Origin: Streptomyces justiciae
GTDB lineage: Bacteria > Actinomycetota > Actinomycetes > Streptomycetales > Streptomycetaceae
Direction of reading: 5' to 3'
NCBI RefSeq assembly: GCF_015163075.1
Contig: NZ_JADDXU010000005.1
Location: forward strand, 124,001-188,000
DNA length: 64,000 nt
Of the stretch, positions 47,792 to 55,829 are shown piece after piece. Position 1 is the stretch's first letter; each line of letters begins with the position of its first letter. The notes under the pieces are model-generated. The model had not been told where the DNA came from, did no database searches, and saw only the letters and a list, made by a program, of their open reading frames with translations. A program made the translations under genes and the position numbers.

Positions 47792-48160
47792 GTGCAACTC
47801 GAAGCGCACGCCCCGTCCGTACCGCCCTCAGAAGCGATCCCCAAGCCCGGCCTCACGGAGGACTCCACCTTGACCCCGCTCACCGCGCTCACCGCGCTCG
47901 ACGACGCCATCGAGAACCTCGGCGTACCCGTCCCCTGCCGCTCCTACGACCCGGAGGTCTTCTTCGCCGAGTCGCCGGCCGACGTCGAGTACGCCAAGTC
48001 CCTCTGCCGCACCTGCCCGCTGATGGAGGCCTGCCTCGCCGGCGCCAAGGAGCGGCGTGAGCCCTGGGGTGTCTGGGGTGGCGAGCTGTTCGTCCAGGGC
48101 GTCGTCGTCGCCCGGAAGCGGCCGCGTGGCCGCCCGCGCAAGAACCCGGTCACAGCATGA
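47792..48160 (+). CDS. wblC: WhiB-family regulator WblC (WhiB7 type)
   Basis: A 122-residue iron-sulfur transcription factor. Cys49, Cys72, Cys75 and Cys81 bind a [4Fe-4S] cluster; GVWGG (93-97) is the WhiB turn that contacts the vegetative sigma factor; RGRPRKN (112-118) is the AT-hook specific to WhiB7/WblC. It activates intrinsic antibiotic-resistance and ribosome-protection genes when translation is inhibited. GTG start preceded by AGGAAG. Controlled by the AT-rich promoter and attenuator upstream. The stop overlaps the next ORF by four bases. Confidence 0.95.
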   Translation: MQLEAHAPSVPPSEAIPKPGLTEDSTLTPLTALTALDDAIENLGVPVPCRSYDPEVFFAESPADVEYAKSLCRTCPLMEACLAGAKERREPWGVWGGELFVQGVVVARKRPRGRPRKNPVTA

Positions 48161-48480
48161 ACACCGCAGGAACGATCGACCGCCCCCTCACGCACGACCC
48201 CAAGAAGCAGGCCCCGATGAAGCCGTCCACCACCGAGCCCGCCGGCTCCGCGATTCCAGACTTCACCACCGTTGGCGCGACCGACTTGCGCCAGAACAGG
48301 ACCCGAGAGATGCAACTCCAACCAGAAGCCCTGGCACGTGCGCATATGCACGAGCGACTGCACGCCGCGCAGCAGGAGCGCCGGGCCGTGAGCCTGGCGG
48401 CCGCGCGCCGGATGCAGCGCAGGGCAGAGCGCGCCTCGATGCGTGCCCGCCGTGCGCTGGCCATCGCGGTCATGCAGTAA
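48157..48480 (+). CDS. Small basic protein overlapping wblC
   Basis: A 107-residue protein whose ATG overlaps the wblC stop (ATGA), so it is co-translated with wblC. The first half is disordered; the second half (EALARAHMHERLHAAQQE onward) is a strongly basic, Arg/Ala-rich helix likely to bind nucleic acid. I do not recognise a domain. Because it is coupled to wblC it should be made under the same antibiotic stress, and could act on ribosomes or DNA. Function unknown. Confidence 0.65.
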   Translation: MNTAGTIDRPLTHDPKKQAPMKPSTTEPAGSAIPDFTTVGATDLRQNRTREMQLQPEALARAHMHERLHAAQQERRAVSLAAARRMQRRAERASMRARRALAIAVMQ

Positions 48481-48501
48481 CCACCACCACCTGAAGCGGT
48501 G

Positions 48502-48572
48502 GCCTCCCCCGACTCCGGGAGGCGAATGCTCCCCGCGGGGGCCGGTCCGTCCGAACGGACCGGCCCCCGCGG
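48502..48572. terminator. Double hairpin after the wblC operon
   Basis: GCCTCCC/GGGAGGC (48502-48523), then a perfect 18-bp stem, CCGCGGGGGCCGGTCCGT (48533-48550) with 48555-48572, loop CCGA. The second is a strong terminator. Confidence 0.88.
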
Positions 48573-48646
48573 CGCGTTGCGCCCGGGTTCCGACGGGGAC
48601 GGTGCGTTGCGCCCGGCCTTCCCCGGCACGGCGCTATCGTCGCCGC

Positions 48647-48856
48647 GTGACGAGTCATCCCTGCGGAAGTGACCAGGGCGGCTCCGCCCCGGAGCCCGAG
48701 ACCCTCGTGTGCGCCCGCTGCGGCGCCACCGCCGAGGGCCCCCGGCCCACCTGGACCTGCTCCGTGGAGAACGGCGTCCGCCAGTACTTCTGCGACGCCT
48801 GCTCGCGGGAGAACCTCAGGGCGATCGAGGGGCGGCTGGACTCGGCCTGGTGGTAG
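48647..48856 (+). CDS. Small zinc-ribbon protein
   Basis: A 69-residue protein with a likely zinc site: LVCARCGATAEG (Cys pair near 22/25), then WTCSVE and YFCDACSREN (pair near 49/52). It has the look of a treble-clef or zinc-ribbon module. The C-terminus (LRAIEGRLDSAWW) is a short amphipathic helix. The GTG at 48647 has TATCGT at 48635-48640, six nucleotides upstream, and no ribosome-binding site, suggesting a leaderless mRNA. It converges on the ABC1 kinase gene. Function unknown. Confidence 0.7.
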   Translation: MTSHPCGSDQGGSAPEPETLVCARCGATAEGPRPTWTCSVENGVRQYFCDACSRENLRAIEGRLDSAWW

Positions 48857-48862
48857 CCCCGC

Positions 48863-50230
48863 TCACGCCTCCGCCGCCGGCTCCTCGGCAGCGTCCTCCT
48901 CCGGCACGAATCCCGGCAGCCACGCCTCCAGTTCCTCGCGCAGCCGGACCGTCGCACCCAGCTGGCACAGGACACCGATCGTGCTGAGCGTCACACGGTG
49001 GATGAGCAGATACGCCGGCGGGAGGTTGAGCTGCTTGCCCAACTGGTAGGCGGGGGAGCGGATGTCGGCGATGCGGGCCGCCTGACTGCGCATCCAGCCG
49101 CGGGTGAAGGTGAACTCGTCCACCAGGGCCGGCTCGATGATCGGCCGGAGGTAGTCGAGGACGGCGTCGGGGTCCAGGTCTATGGAGTCCTTGACGAAAC
49201 CCTCCTCGCGCAGCAGCTCGTAGACGGCCTCCGCCTCGTCGTCGAGCGTCATGCGCAGCGAGTCCCCGATGGGTGTGGGCAGGCCGCCCGGCAGGCGGTC
49301 GACGGTCCCGAAGTCCAGCACTCCCAGCCGCCAGTCCTCCTCGCCGTCCGGGCCGCCGGGCAGCAGACGGAAGTTGCCGGGATGCGGGTCGGCGTGGAGC
49401 AGGCCGGTGCGGGCCGGGCCGGAGAACAGGAACCGGGCCAGGAGCTGGCCGGCGCGGTCGCGCTGCTCCTGGGTGCCGTCCGAGATGATCTCGGACAGGG
49501 GGACACCGTCGATCCACTCGGTGACCAGGACCTGGTCGCACTGGTGGACCACCGCCGGCACCACCACGTCCGGGTCGTCCGCGAACTCCTCGGCGTGCAC
49601 CTGCTGGGCCTGTGCCTCCAGGCCGTAGTCCAGTTCCTCCGAGACCCGGTCCCTGAGCTCCGCGATCAGCGGCTTGATGTCCATGCCCGGAATCAGTGGT
49701 CCCAGCAGACGGGCGAAACGGCTCAGCTGGTTCAGGTCGGACAGCAGCGCGTCGCCGGCGCCCGGGTACTGCACCTTGACCGCGACCTCCCGGCCGTCGT
49801 GCCACACGCCCCGGTGCACCTGGCCGATCGACGCCGCCGCGGACGGCTTGTCCTCGAACTCCAGGAACAGCTCCTGCCAGTTCTCGCCGAGCCGCTCCTC
49901 CAGCACCCCGTGCACGGTGCGCGTCGGCATCGGAGGCGCGGCCTCCTGGAGCTTCGTCAGGGCCGCCCGGTAGGGGCCGGCGACCTCCTCGGGCAGCGCC
50001 GACTCGAAGACGGACAGGGCCTGGCCGAACTTCATCGCGCCGCCCTTGAGCTCGCCGAGCACCTTGAACAGTTGCTCGGCGGTGCGCTGCTGAAGCTCAC
50101 GGCCGACGATCTCCGCGGACTCCCCGACGATTCTCTTGCCGAGCCCCCAGGTCGCCCGGCCGGCGAAGCCGAGCGGGAGCGCGGCGAGCTTGGCGGTCCG
50201 AGTGACCGCCTTCCGGGGAAGATCAGACAT
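48863..50230 (-). CDS. ABC1/UbiB/AarF atypical kinase
   Basis: A 455-residue atypical kinase-like protein. Family features are intact: KxGQ as MKFGQALS (near 66), the alanine-rich loop AAASIGQVHRG, the lysine in VAVKVQYPG, EELDYGLEAQ, catalytic HADPHPGNF and LDFGTVDRL. Family members (UbiB, ADCK3) bind or hydrolyse ATP in connection with isoprenoid lipids; Streptomyces makes menaquinone, so a quinone or lipid role is possible. It overlaps the ThiF-like gene by eight bases, with ATG inside the upstream end, so translation is coupled. Confidence 0.9.
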   Translation of the reverse strand: MSDLPRKAVTRTAKLAALPLGFAGRATWGLGKRIVGESAEIVGRELQQRTAEQLFKVLGELKGGAMKFGQALSVFESALPEEVAGPYRAALTKLQEAAPPMPTRTVHGVLEERLGENWQELFLEFEDKPSAAASIGQVHRGVWHDGREVAVKVQYPGAGDALLSDLNQLSRFARLLGPLIPGMDIKPLIAELRDRVSEELDYGLEAQAQQVHAEEFADDPDVVVPAVVHQCDQVLVTEWIDGVPLSEIISDGTQEQRDRAGQLLARFLFSGPARTGLLHADPHPGNFRLLPGGPDGEEDWRLGVLDFGTVDRLPGGLPTPIGDSLRMTLDDEAEAVYELLREEGFVKDSIDLDPDAVLDYLRPIIEPALVDEFTFTRGWMRSQAARIADIRSPAYQLGKQLNLPPAYLLIHRVTLSTIGVLCQLGATVRLREELEAWLPGFVPEEDAAEEPAAEA

Positions 50231-51542
50231 GCGCCCTCCAGGTCCCAGCCGGCCGTGCCGCGGCTGCCTTGCGGCGTGACTCCTTCGACGGCCCTTGTTC
50301 CGTCATTGTCTCGTGCGACTCCCCGGCAGTGGAGGTGTGTTCTCCCTTACCTTTCTCCGCGGCCCCGCACGGGCATGCGGGATGCGCCCAGACCGGCCGC
50401 GCGTGCCAGTTGAGGGCGGGCAGCGAAACCTCCCACCGGGCACCGGCACTGGACGGTACCCGGCCGTCCAGGAAGGCGAGTGCGTGCGCCGCCGCCAGCC
50501 CGGCGACCGTGGTGGCCAGCGCCAGGTCGCAGGGCGGCACTCGGCGCACCCGCCGCGCACCCGACCGCCACTGGGCGACCAGCCGGGGCCACGCCGGGTC
50601 CCGGTCGGTGCGCCACTCGTGGAGGCAGCCCGCGCAACTCGTCTCGCCGGGCAGGACGAGCGGGCCCACGACACCGGTTCCCTCCACGACACCGGTGTAC
50701 AGGTGGGGCGTACCGGAGCCGACGAACGTGTCGGCCGCCGGCGGTGCGTGGACGGAGACGTCGTCGCGCGGGGCGAGGATCACCAGGGAGAAGCCGGGGT
50801 CACCGTCTTCGGGCGGTGACTGCGGACCGCGGCGCAGCGGGTTGTCCGGTGCGCAGTGGCGTACGGCGCGCCGGGCGGCCTCGTCCCTGCGGGCGCCGAC
50901 GGATTCGGCGGGCAGCCCGCCCGGTGCGACGTCCCACGGCTCGACATGGCCGCCGTCGCGCACGTCGACCTCGCCGATCCCGGCGGCCGACAACAGGGAG
51001 GCCAGCACCGCGCCGACCCGGCCCGCGCCCCGCACCTGGACGCGCAGCGTGCGGCGGATGGCCAGCAGTTCCATCGCCTCGCCCGGTTCGGACGTGGTCA
51101 GGGACAGCGAGGCCAGGTCGGGGCGGAGCCGGTCGAGGAGCTTCTTCTTCCGCCGCAGGCTCTCCACGGCCGGGCTGCCGCCCCGCGCGTCGTCGAGGAG
51201 CCCGGCACGCGCCAGCCGCTCCAGCAGCCCGTCGACATGACTCTCCGGCAGATCGAGCCGCCGCCCCTCCTCGCGCAGCAGCGCCGGGCCGCGGGTGCCG
51301 TTGAGCAGTTCGAGGAAGCTGCCCGTCGCCGTGTCCATCGGGCCCAGCGTCATCGCGTGCGCCGGAGTCATGCCGAACTGCACGGTGTTGAGGTCACGCC
51401 AGCCGCGGCGCAGCGCGGGCTTCAGGAGCGGCACCAGCGGGATCCGCACGGGCGGCGGCCCCGCCTCAGGAACCGCCGCGCTCTCCGCGGCCCGTACCGG
51501 CGCCTTCTTCGACATCGGAACCGGCGAAGTCCTCGACTGCAT
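50223..51542 (-). CDS. ThiF-like adenylyltransferase-related protein
   Basis: A 439-residue protein. Residues 1-160 are helical; a Rossmann segment VRGAGRVGAVLASLLSAAG (near 175) starts a ThiF/MoeB-like domain; CAGCLHEW (near 315) and CPCGAAE (near 405) provide four zinc cysteines. No E1 catalytic cysteine is evident and the ATP-site arginine/aspartate set looks degenerate. The best match in kind is the ThiF-like subset related to leader-peptide-binding proteins of azole (TOMM) clusters, but no precursor peptide or YcaO gene is present. The ATG at 51542 follows GGGGG. It is translationally coupled to the ABC1 kinase. Confidence 0.75.
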   Translation of the reverse strand: MQSRTSPVPMSKKAPVRAAESAAVPEAGPPPVRIPLVPLLKPALRRGWRDLNTVQFGMTPAHAMTLGPMDTATGSFLELLNGTRGPALLREEGRRLDLPESHVDGLLERLARAGLLDDARGGSPAVESLRRKKKLLDRLRPDLASLSLTTSEPGEAMELLAIRRTLRVQVRGAGRVGAVLASLLSAAGIGEVDVRDGGHVEPWDVAPGGLPAESVGARRDEAARRAVRHCAPDNPLRRGPQSPPEDGDPGFSLVILAPRDDVSVHAPPAADTFVGSGTPHLYTGVVEGTGVVGPLVLPGETSCAGCLHEWRTDRDPAWPRLVAQWRSGARRVRRVPPCDLALATTVAGLAAAHALAFLDGRVPSSAGARWEVSLPALNWHARPVWAHPACPCGAAEKGKGEHTSTAGESHETMTEQGPSKESRRKAAAARPAGTWRAHV

Positions 51543-51802
51543 GACAGGCCCCCGTAGCCCTCGTGGAACAGAAACGGATGGATATGAGCAATCCCGAAAA
51601 ACCCGTGCACCGTCCGGAGCCCTGCGGTGGTCGGCCACGGCTCCGGCGGCGAGTGCCAGCATGCCCGGACGCGACGGACCGTGCCGAAAGTTGTCCACAG
51701 GCGGGGGATATTCGTCGTACAAATCAGACGCATGGTGGGGGATCGGAACCGAACCGTCCCGGAGTCGGGACTTCCGCCATGTACAGCGGGTAACGTCGGG
51801 GC

Positions 51803-52399
51803 GTGTCCGCCGACCCACTGCACCGTGCCGGAACACCACAGCGCAGCACGACGAGCCAGCCGCCGAGCGGCTCGGGGGCGACCGCGATCGAGGTGCGCAG
51901 GAGCGCTCGTCGACGCCGGACGGTCTCCGCGTACCGCGAGGGCGATCGCACCGTCGTGCTGATCCCTGCCCGGATGTCCGAGGCGGAGGAGCAACGCTGG
52001 GTGAGCGTCATGCTCGACAAACTCGCCGCCCAGGAGAGCAAGCGGCTGCTCGGCGACGACGAGCTGGCCGAGCGTGCCGAGCGGCTGTCGGCGCAGTACT
52101 TCGGCGGCCGCGCCAGGCCCAAGTCGGTGCGCTGGGTCACCAACCAGAACACGCGCTGGGGCTCGTGCACCCCTTCCGAGGGCAGCATCCGTCTCTCGCA
52201 CCGGCTCCAGGGCATGCCCGAGTACGTCGTCGATTACGTCCTGCTCCACGAGCTGGCGCATCTGCTCGTGCCGGGACACGGCCCGCGTTTCTGGCGGCTC
52301 CTGGAGGCGTACCCGCGGACCGAGCGGGCCCGGGGCTACCTCGAAGGGGTGGTGGCCGCCGAGCGGCTGCCGCATGTGCCGGGCGCGCGCGGGGAGTGA
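51803..52399 (+). CDS. YgjP/SprT-like M48-type metallopeptidase
   Basis: A 198-residue protein of the YgjP (DUF45) metallopeptidase family. VRWVTNQNTRWGSCTPSEG is the family stretch before the zinc motif, and LLHELAHLLVPGHGPRFW contains HELAH plus the third histidine. The first ~30 residues are disordered. The substrate is unknown. GTG at 51803: TAACGT at 51791-51796 lies six nucleotides upstream with no ribosome-binding site, so the mRNA is probably leaderless. It is divergent from the ThiF-like gene. Confidence 0.85.
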   Translation: MSADPLHRAGTPQRSTTSQPPSGSGATAIEVRRSARRRRTVSAYREGDRTVVLIPARMSEAEEQRWVSVMLDKLAAQESKRLLGDDELAERAERLSAQYFGGRARPKSVRWVTNQNTRWGSCTPSEGSIRLSHRLQGMPEYVVDYVLLHELAHLLVPGHGPRFWRLLEAYPRTERARGYLEGVVAAERLPHVPGARGE

Positions 52400-52526
52400 T
52401 CCGCGTCCCTGAGCGCGCCCGGGCGAGGGATTGTGTACCGGGTCTGTACCGACTTCGTCCACTCCCAGAGTTTGCCGTTAGCCTGGCGCGACGCACTCGC
52501 ACTTGGATGGGGGACGGTCGTTACGC

Positions 52527-54299
52527 ATGGCCAGGGAATTCCAACGCGGCCACAAGGCCAAGGTCAGTGACCTCACCGCGGGCACCGATCTGTACGTAGG
52601 TGTGCAGATCACCGGCCCCGGACTGAGCTTCGACATCAGCTGCTTCGGTCTCGACGCCGACGAACGGCTCTCGGACGACCGGTACTTCGTCTTCTTCAAC
52701 CAGCCGAAGTCCCCCGAGGAGTCCATTCAGCTCCTGGGCGCCCAGGCGGGCGACACGGAGTCCTTCCGGGTCACCCTCGACCGGATCCCGGCGCAGATCC
52801 AGAAGCTGTCGTTCACCGCGACGATCGACGGCGCCGGGCAGATGTCGCAGGTCGCCCCCGGATACCTCCGGATCGTGGCCGGCGGCGAGGAGGTGGCCCG
52901 CTACTCCTTCAACGGCTCGGAGTTCTCCACCGAACGCGCCGTGATGCTGGGCGACTTCTACCTGAAGGACGTCTGGCGCTTCGCCGCGGTCGGACAGGGC
53001 TTCGACGGCGGCCTGGAAGCGCTGCTGAAGAACTTCGGCGGCGAGGTGATGGAGGAGGAGGCCCCCGCGGCCCCCGCTCCCGCCCCGCAGCAGCCGCAGG
53101 CCGGTGCCGCGCCCGGGTTCGCCCCGCCGCCCCAGGCCGCCGCCGCGCCCGCCTTCGGCGCCCCGGCGCCCGCCCCGGCCCCGCAGCCCGCCCAGGGCTT
53201 CGCGCCGCCGCCCGGAGCGACCCCGCCCCCGGCGCCCGCCCCGGCCCCGCAGCCGGCGCAGGGATACGCGCCCCCGCCCGGCGCCACCCCGCCCCCGGCG
53301 CCCGCGCCGAACGTGCACGCCCAGCCCACCATCGTCGCGCCCATGACCCCGCCCGGCGCCGCCCCGGTGCCGCCCCCGCCGCCCGCGCCCGCCGCGCCCT
53401 ACGGCCAGCCGCAGCAGCCGTACGGCCAGGGTGCCCCCGGCCAGACCGCTCCCCTGCCCCCCGGCTACGGCGGCCAGCCCCAGGCCCCGCAGGCGCCGCA
53501 CGCTCCGGCCCCGCCGCCCGGCTACGGCCAGCCGGCCCCGCCGCCCGGCTACGGTCAGCAGCCCCCGTACGGCCAGGTCCCGGGCCAGCAGGCCCCCTAC
53601 GGCGCCCCTCAGGGCGTCCCGCAGGGTGCGCCCCAGGCGCCCGGAGTCGCCGCCGCGCTCCAGCAGTTCAAGGAGACGCCGACCGGGCAGCGCTGGACGC
53701 AGCAGAACAAGAAGATGGTCCGCGTCGACCTCGGCATCGGCGGCCAGCCCGTCCTCGCCCGGCAGGGCAGCATGGTGCTCTACCAGGGCAAGGTCGACTT
53801 CAGCTACAAGGGCGCCGGCTTCGCCGGCCGGATCGTGGGCAACGCGACCGGCCAGGAGATGCAGCTGATGCGCTGCACCGGCCAGGGCCAGGTGTTCCTC
53901 GCCGAGAACTCCACGATGCTGCACCCCATCGAACTCCAGGGCGACGGCATCTGCGTCTCCGCCGAGAACGTCCTCGCCTTCGACGAGAGCCTCCAGTACG
54001 AGGTCCGTCGCATCGAGGGCCACGGCATCCCCGGCGGCGCGCTGTTCACGATGCAGTTCACCGGCACCGGCACGATCGTCGTGAAGACCCACGGCACGCC
54101 CGTGGTCCTCCCGGTCACGCCCACGACGTTCGCCGACGCCAACGCCGTGGTCGCCTGGTCGTCCGCCGCGCAGGTGATCGTCTCCAGCCAGGTGCGGATG
54201 CGCCGCAACGCCTACCCCGGCGACACCGGAGAGAGCGTCAATCTCCAGTTCCGGGCCGCTCCCGGCAACTTCATCGTCGTCCAGCCGTACGAGATCTGA
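52527..54299 (+). CDS. TerD-AIM24 fusion protein
   Basis: A 590-residue protein. Residues 1-175 form a TerD domain (LSFDISCFGLDADERLSDD, YFVFFNQPKSPEE), whose acidic loops bind calcium in known members. Residues 177-370 are a Pro/Ala/Gly-rich linker with GATPPPAPAPAPQPAQG and GYGQP repeats. Residues 376-590 are an AIM24-type beta-rich domain (GRIVGNATGQEMQLMRCTG). TerD proteins act in tellurite and chemical-stress systems; AIM24 is named after a yeast mitochondrial protein. Ter-associated stress systems with such domains have been described in comparative genomics. Two stand-alone AIM24 genes follow in the same operon. TAGCCT at 52479-52484 may be the -10 box. Confidence 0.87.
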   Translation: MAREFQRGHKAKVSDLTAGTDLYVGVQITGPGLSFDISCFGLDADERLSDDRYFVFFNQPKSPEESIQLLGAQAGDTESFRVTLDRIPAQIQKLSFTATIDGAGQMSQVAPGYLRIVAGGEEVARYSFNGSEFSTERAVMLGDFYLKDVWRFAAVGQGFDGGLEALLKNFGGEVMEEEAPAAPAPAPQQPQAGAAPGFAPPPQAAAAPAFGAPAPAPAPQPAQGFAPPPGATPPPAPAPAPQPAQGYAPPPGATPPPAPAPNVHAQPTIVAPMTPPGAAPVPPPPPAPAAPYGQPQQPYGQGAPGQTAPLPPGYGGQPQAPQAPHAPAPPPGYGQPAPPPGYGQQPPYGQVPGQQAPYGAPQGVPQGAPQAPGVAAALQQFKETPTGQRWTQQNKKMVRVDLGIGGQPVLARQGSMVLYQGKVDFSYKGAGFAGRIVGNATGQEMQLMRCTGQGQVFLAENSTMLHPIELQGDGICVSAENVLAFDESLQYEVRRIEGHGIPGGALFTMQFTGTGTIVVKTHGTPVVLPVTPTTFADANAVVAWSSAAQVIVSSQVRMRRNAYPGDTGESVNLQFRAAPGNFIVVQPYEI

Positions 54300-54310
54300 G
54301 GGAGCCCGTC

Positions 54311-54991
54311 ATGAACCAGCCGCTCGCGGGCTACGCCCCCGCACCCGTCACCGCCCGCATGGAGAACCACGGCAACCACATGCTGAAGGTCGCCATGCAG
54401 ACCGGCAACGACCTCTTCGCGCGCGTGGGCTCGATGGTCGCCTACGAGGGCTTCGTCCAGTACGAGCCCAACCCGCCGGCCGTCCGCCAGATCGCCAAGG
54501 ACTGGATGACCGGCGAGGGCGCCCCCCTGATGAAGTGCACCGGCGACGGACTGCTCTACCTCGCCGACTACGGCGCCAACGTCGTCGTCATCAACCTCAA
54601 CGGCGACGGCATCTCCGTCAACGCCACCAACCTGCTCGCCTTCGACGCGCACCTCCAGTGGGGCGTGGAGCGGGTCAAGGGCCTGGCCAAGTTCGCCGGA
54701 CAGGGCCTGTGGAACACCAAGATCTCCGGGCAGGGCTGGGTCGCGCTGACCTCCCGGGGCAAGCCGATCGTCGTCGACTGCGGCGGTGGCGAGGACGAGA
54801 CGTACGTCGACCCCGACGCGCTCGTCGCCTGGTCGCCGAACCTCAAGGTCAAGGGCAAGCGCAGCTTCAAGGCGCAGTCGCTCATCGGCCGGGGCAGCGG
54901 TGAGGCCTACCAGATGGCCTTCTCCGGCCAGGGCATCGTCGTCGTCCAGCCCAGCGAGGACAGCACCGACCGTCTCCGGGTCCGGGGCTGA
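54311..54991 (+). CDS. AIM24 family protein, stand-alone copy 1
   Basis: A 226-residue AIM24-domain protein without a TerD part. MLKVAMQTGNDLFARVGSM, PLMKCTGDGLLYLADYGA and LNGDGISVNATNLLAFDAH mirror the C-terminal domain of the upstream fusion (RVDLGIGGQPVLARQGSM, LMRCTGQGQVFLAENS, LQGDGICVSAENVLAFDES). It has no signal peptide or membrane segment. The start lies 11 bp after the fusion gene, with GGGAG six nucleotides upstream; clearly one operon. The three AIM24 units probably form a mixed assembly. Confidence 0.85.
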   Translation: MNQPLAGYAPAPVTARMENHGNHMLKVAMQTGNDLFARVGSMVAYEGFVQYEPNPPAVRQIAKDWMTGEGAPLMKCTGDGLLYLADYGANVVVINLNGDGISVNATNLLAFDAHLQWGVERVKGLAKFAGQGLWNTKISGQGWVALTSRGKPIVVDCGGGEDETYVDPDALVAWSPNLKVKGKRSFKAQSLIGRGSGEAYQMAFSGQGIVVVQPSEDSTDRLRVRG

Positions 54992-55009
54992 GGGGGAGCC
55001 AGAAACGCC

Positions 55010-55765
55010 ATGCAGAGCCCGATCTTCACCTACAACGACCAGCAGACCCAGGACCGCTGGAGTCTGCAGAACAAGCAGATGCTCCGCGTCACCCTGGAGG
55101 GGCACGACGACATCCTCGCCCGCAAGGGCACGATGGTCGCCTACCAGGGGCTGATGGAGTTCGACGCCGAGTACCAGTCCAACCAGCAGGGACGCGCGCG
55201 TGCGCGTACCGGCGAGGGCCTGGACCTCATGCGCTGCCACGGGCAGGGCACGGTCTACCTCGCCAACCTCAAGCAGCACGTCCACCTCGTGGACGTGGAG
55301 CAGGACGGCCTCACCGTCGACAGCTCCTACGTCCTCGCCATGGACTCCTCGCTGCACCACGAGGTCATCGCCGTCGACAGCCTCTACGGCATCTCCGGCT
55401 CCGGGAAGTACCAGCTCAACATCACCGGCCGCGGCAAGGTCGCCCTCATGACCTCCGGCATGCCGCTGATGATGCAGGTCACCCCGGACAAGTACGTCAA
55501 CTGCGACGCCGACGCGATCGTCGCCTGGTCGACCTCGCTGCGTGTCCAGATGCAGGCCCAGACGCACTCCACCGGGGTGTTCCGGCGCCGCGGCAACACC
55601 GGTGAGGGCTGGGAGCTCAGCTTCATGGGCAGCGGTTACGCGATCGTCCAGCCCAGCGAGCTGCTGCCGCCGCAGAACGCCCAGATCGGCTCCGGTCTCG
55701 CCGCCCAGTACGGGATGGGGCAGCAGGGGGCACGCGGCCAGAACCAGGGCAACGTCTGGAGCTGA
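55010..55765 (+). CDS. AIM24 family protein, stand-alone copy 2
   Basis: A 251-residue AIM24-domain protein, third of the series: MLRVTLEGHDDILARKGTM, LMRCHGQGTVYLANLKQ, EQDGLTVDSSYVLAMDSS. It has a short Gln/Gly-rich C-terminal extension. It starts 18 bp after the previous gene with GGGGGAG upstream. A 15-bp hairpin terminates the operon. The copies are well diverged from each other, so the triplication is old and each copy probably has its own role. Confidence 0.85.
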   Translation: MQSPIFTYNDQQTQDRWSLQNKQMLRVTLEGHDDILARKGTMVAYQGLMEFDAEYQSNQQGRARARTGEGLDLMRCHGQGTVYLANLKQHVHLVDVEQDGLTVDSSYVLAMDSSLHHEVIAVDSLYGISGSGKYQLNITGRGKVALMTSGMPLMMQVTPDKYVNCDADAIVAWSTSLRVQMQAQTHSTGVFRRRGNTGEGWELSFMGSGYAIVQPSELLPPQNAQIGSGLAAQYGMGQQGARGQNQGNVWS

Positions 55766-55781
55766 CCGTCCGGAAAGCAGA

Positions 55782-55817
55782 CGTAAGGGGCGCCCGCCAT
55801 TACGGGCGCCCCTTACG
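55782..55817. terminator. Bidirectional terminator after the TerD/AIM24 operon
   Basis: CGTAAGGGGCGCCCG (55782-55796) pairs perfectly with 55803-55817, loop CCATTA. It is shared with the convergent Nudix gene. Confidence 0.9.
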
Positions 55818-55829
55818 CATGTCCCGGCG

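Noticed and set aside
50223..51542. A RiPP/azole (TOMM) biosynthetic cluster suggested by the ThiF-like gene
   Set aside because: No YcaO, dehydrogenase, precursor peptide or transporter lies nearby; the partner gene is an ABC1 kinase.
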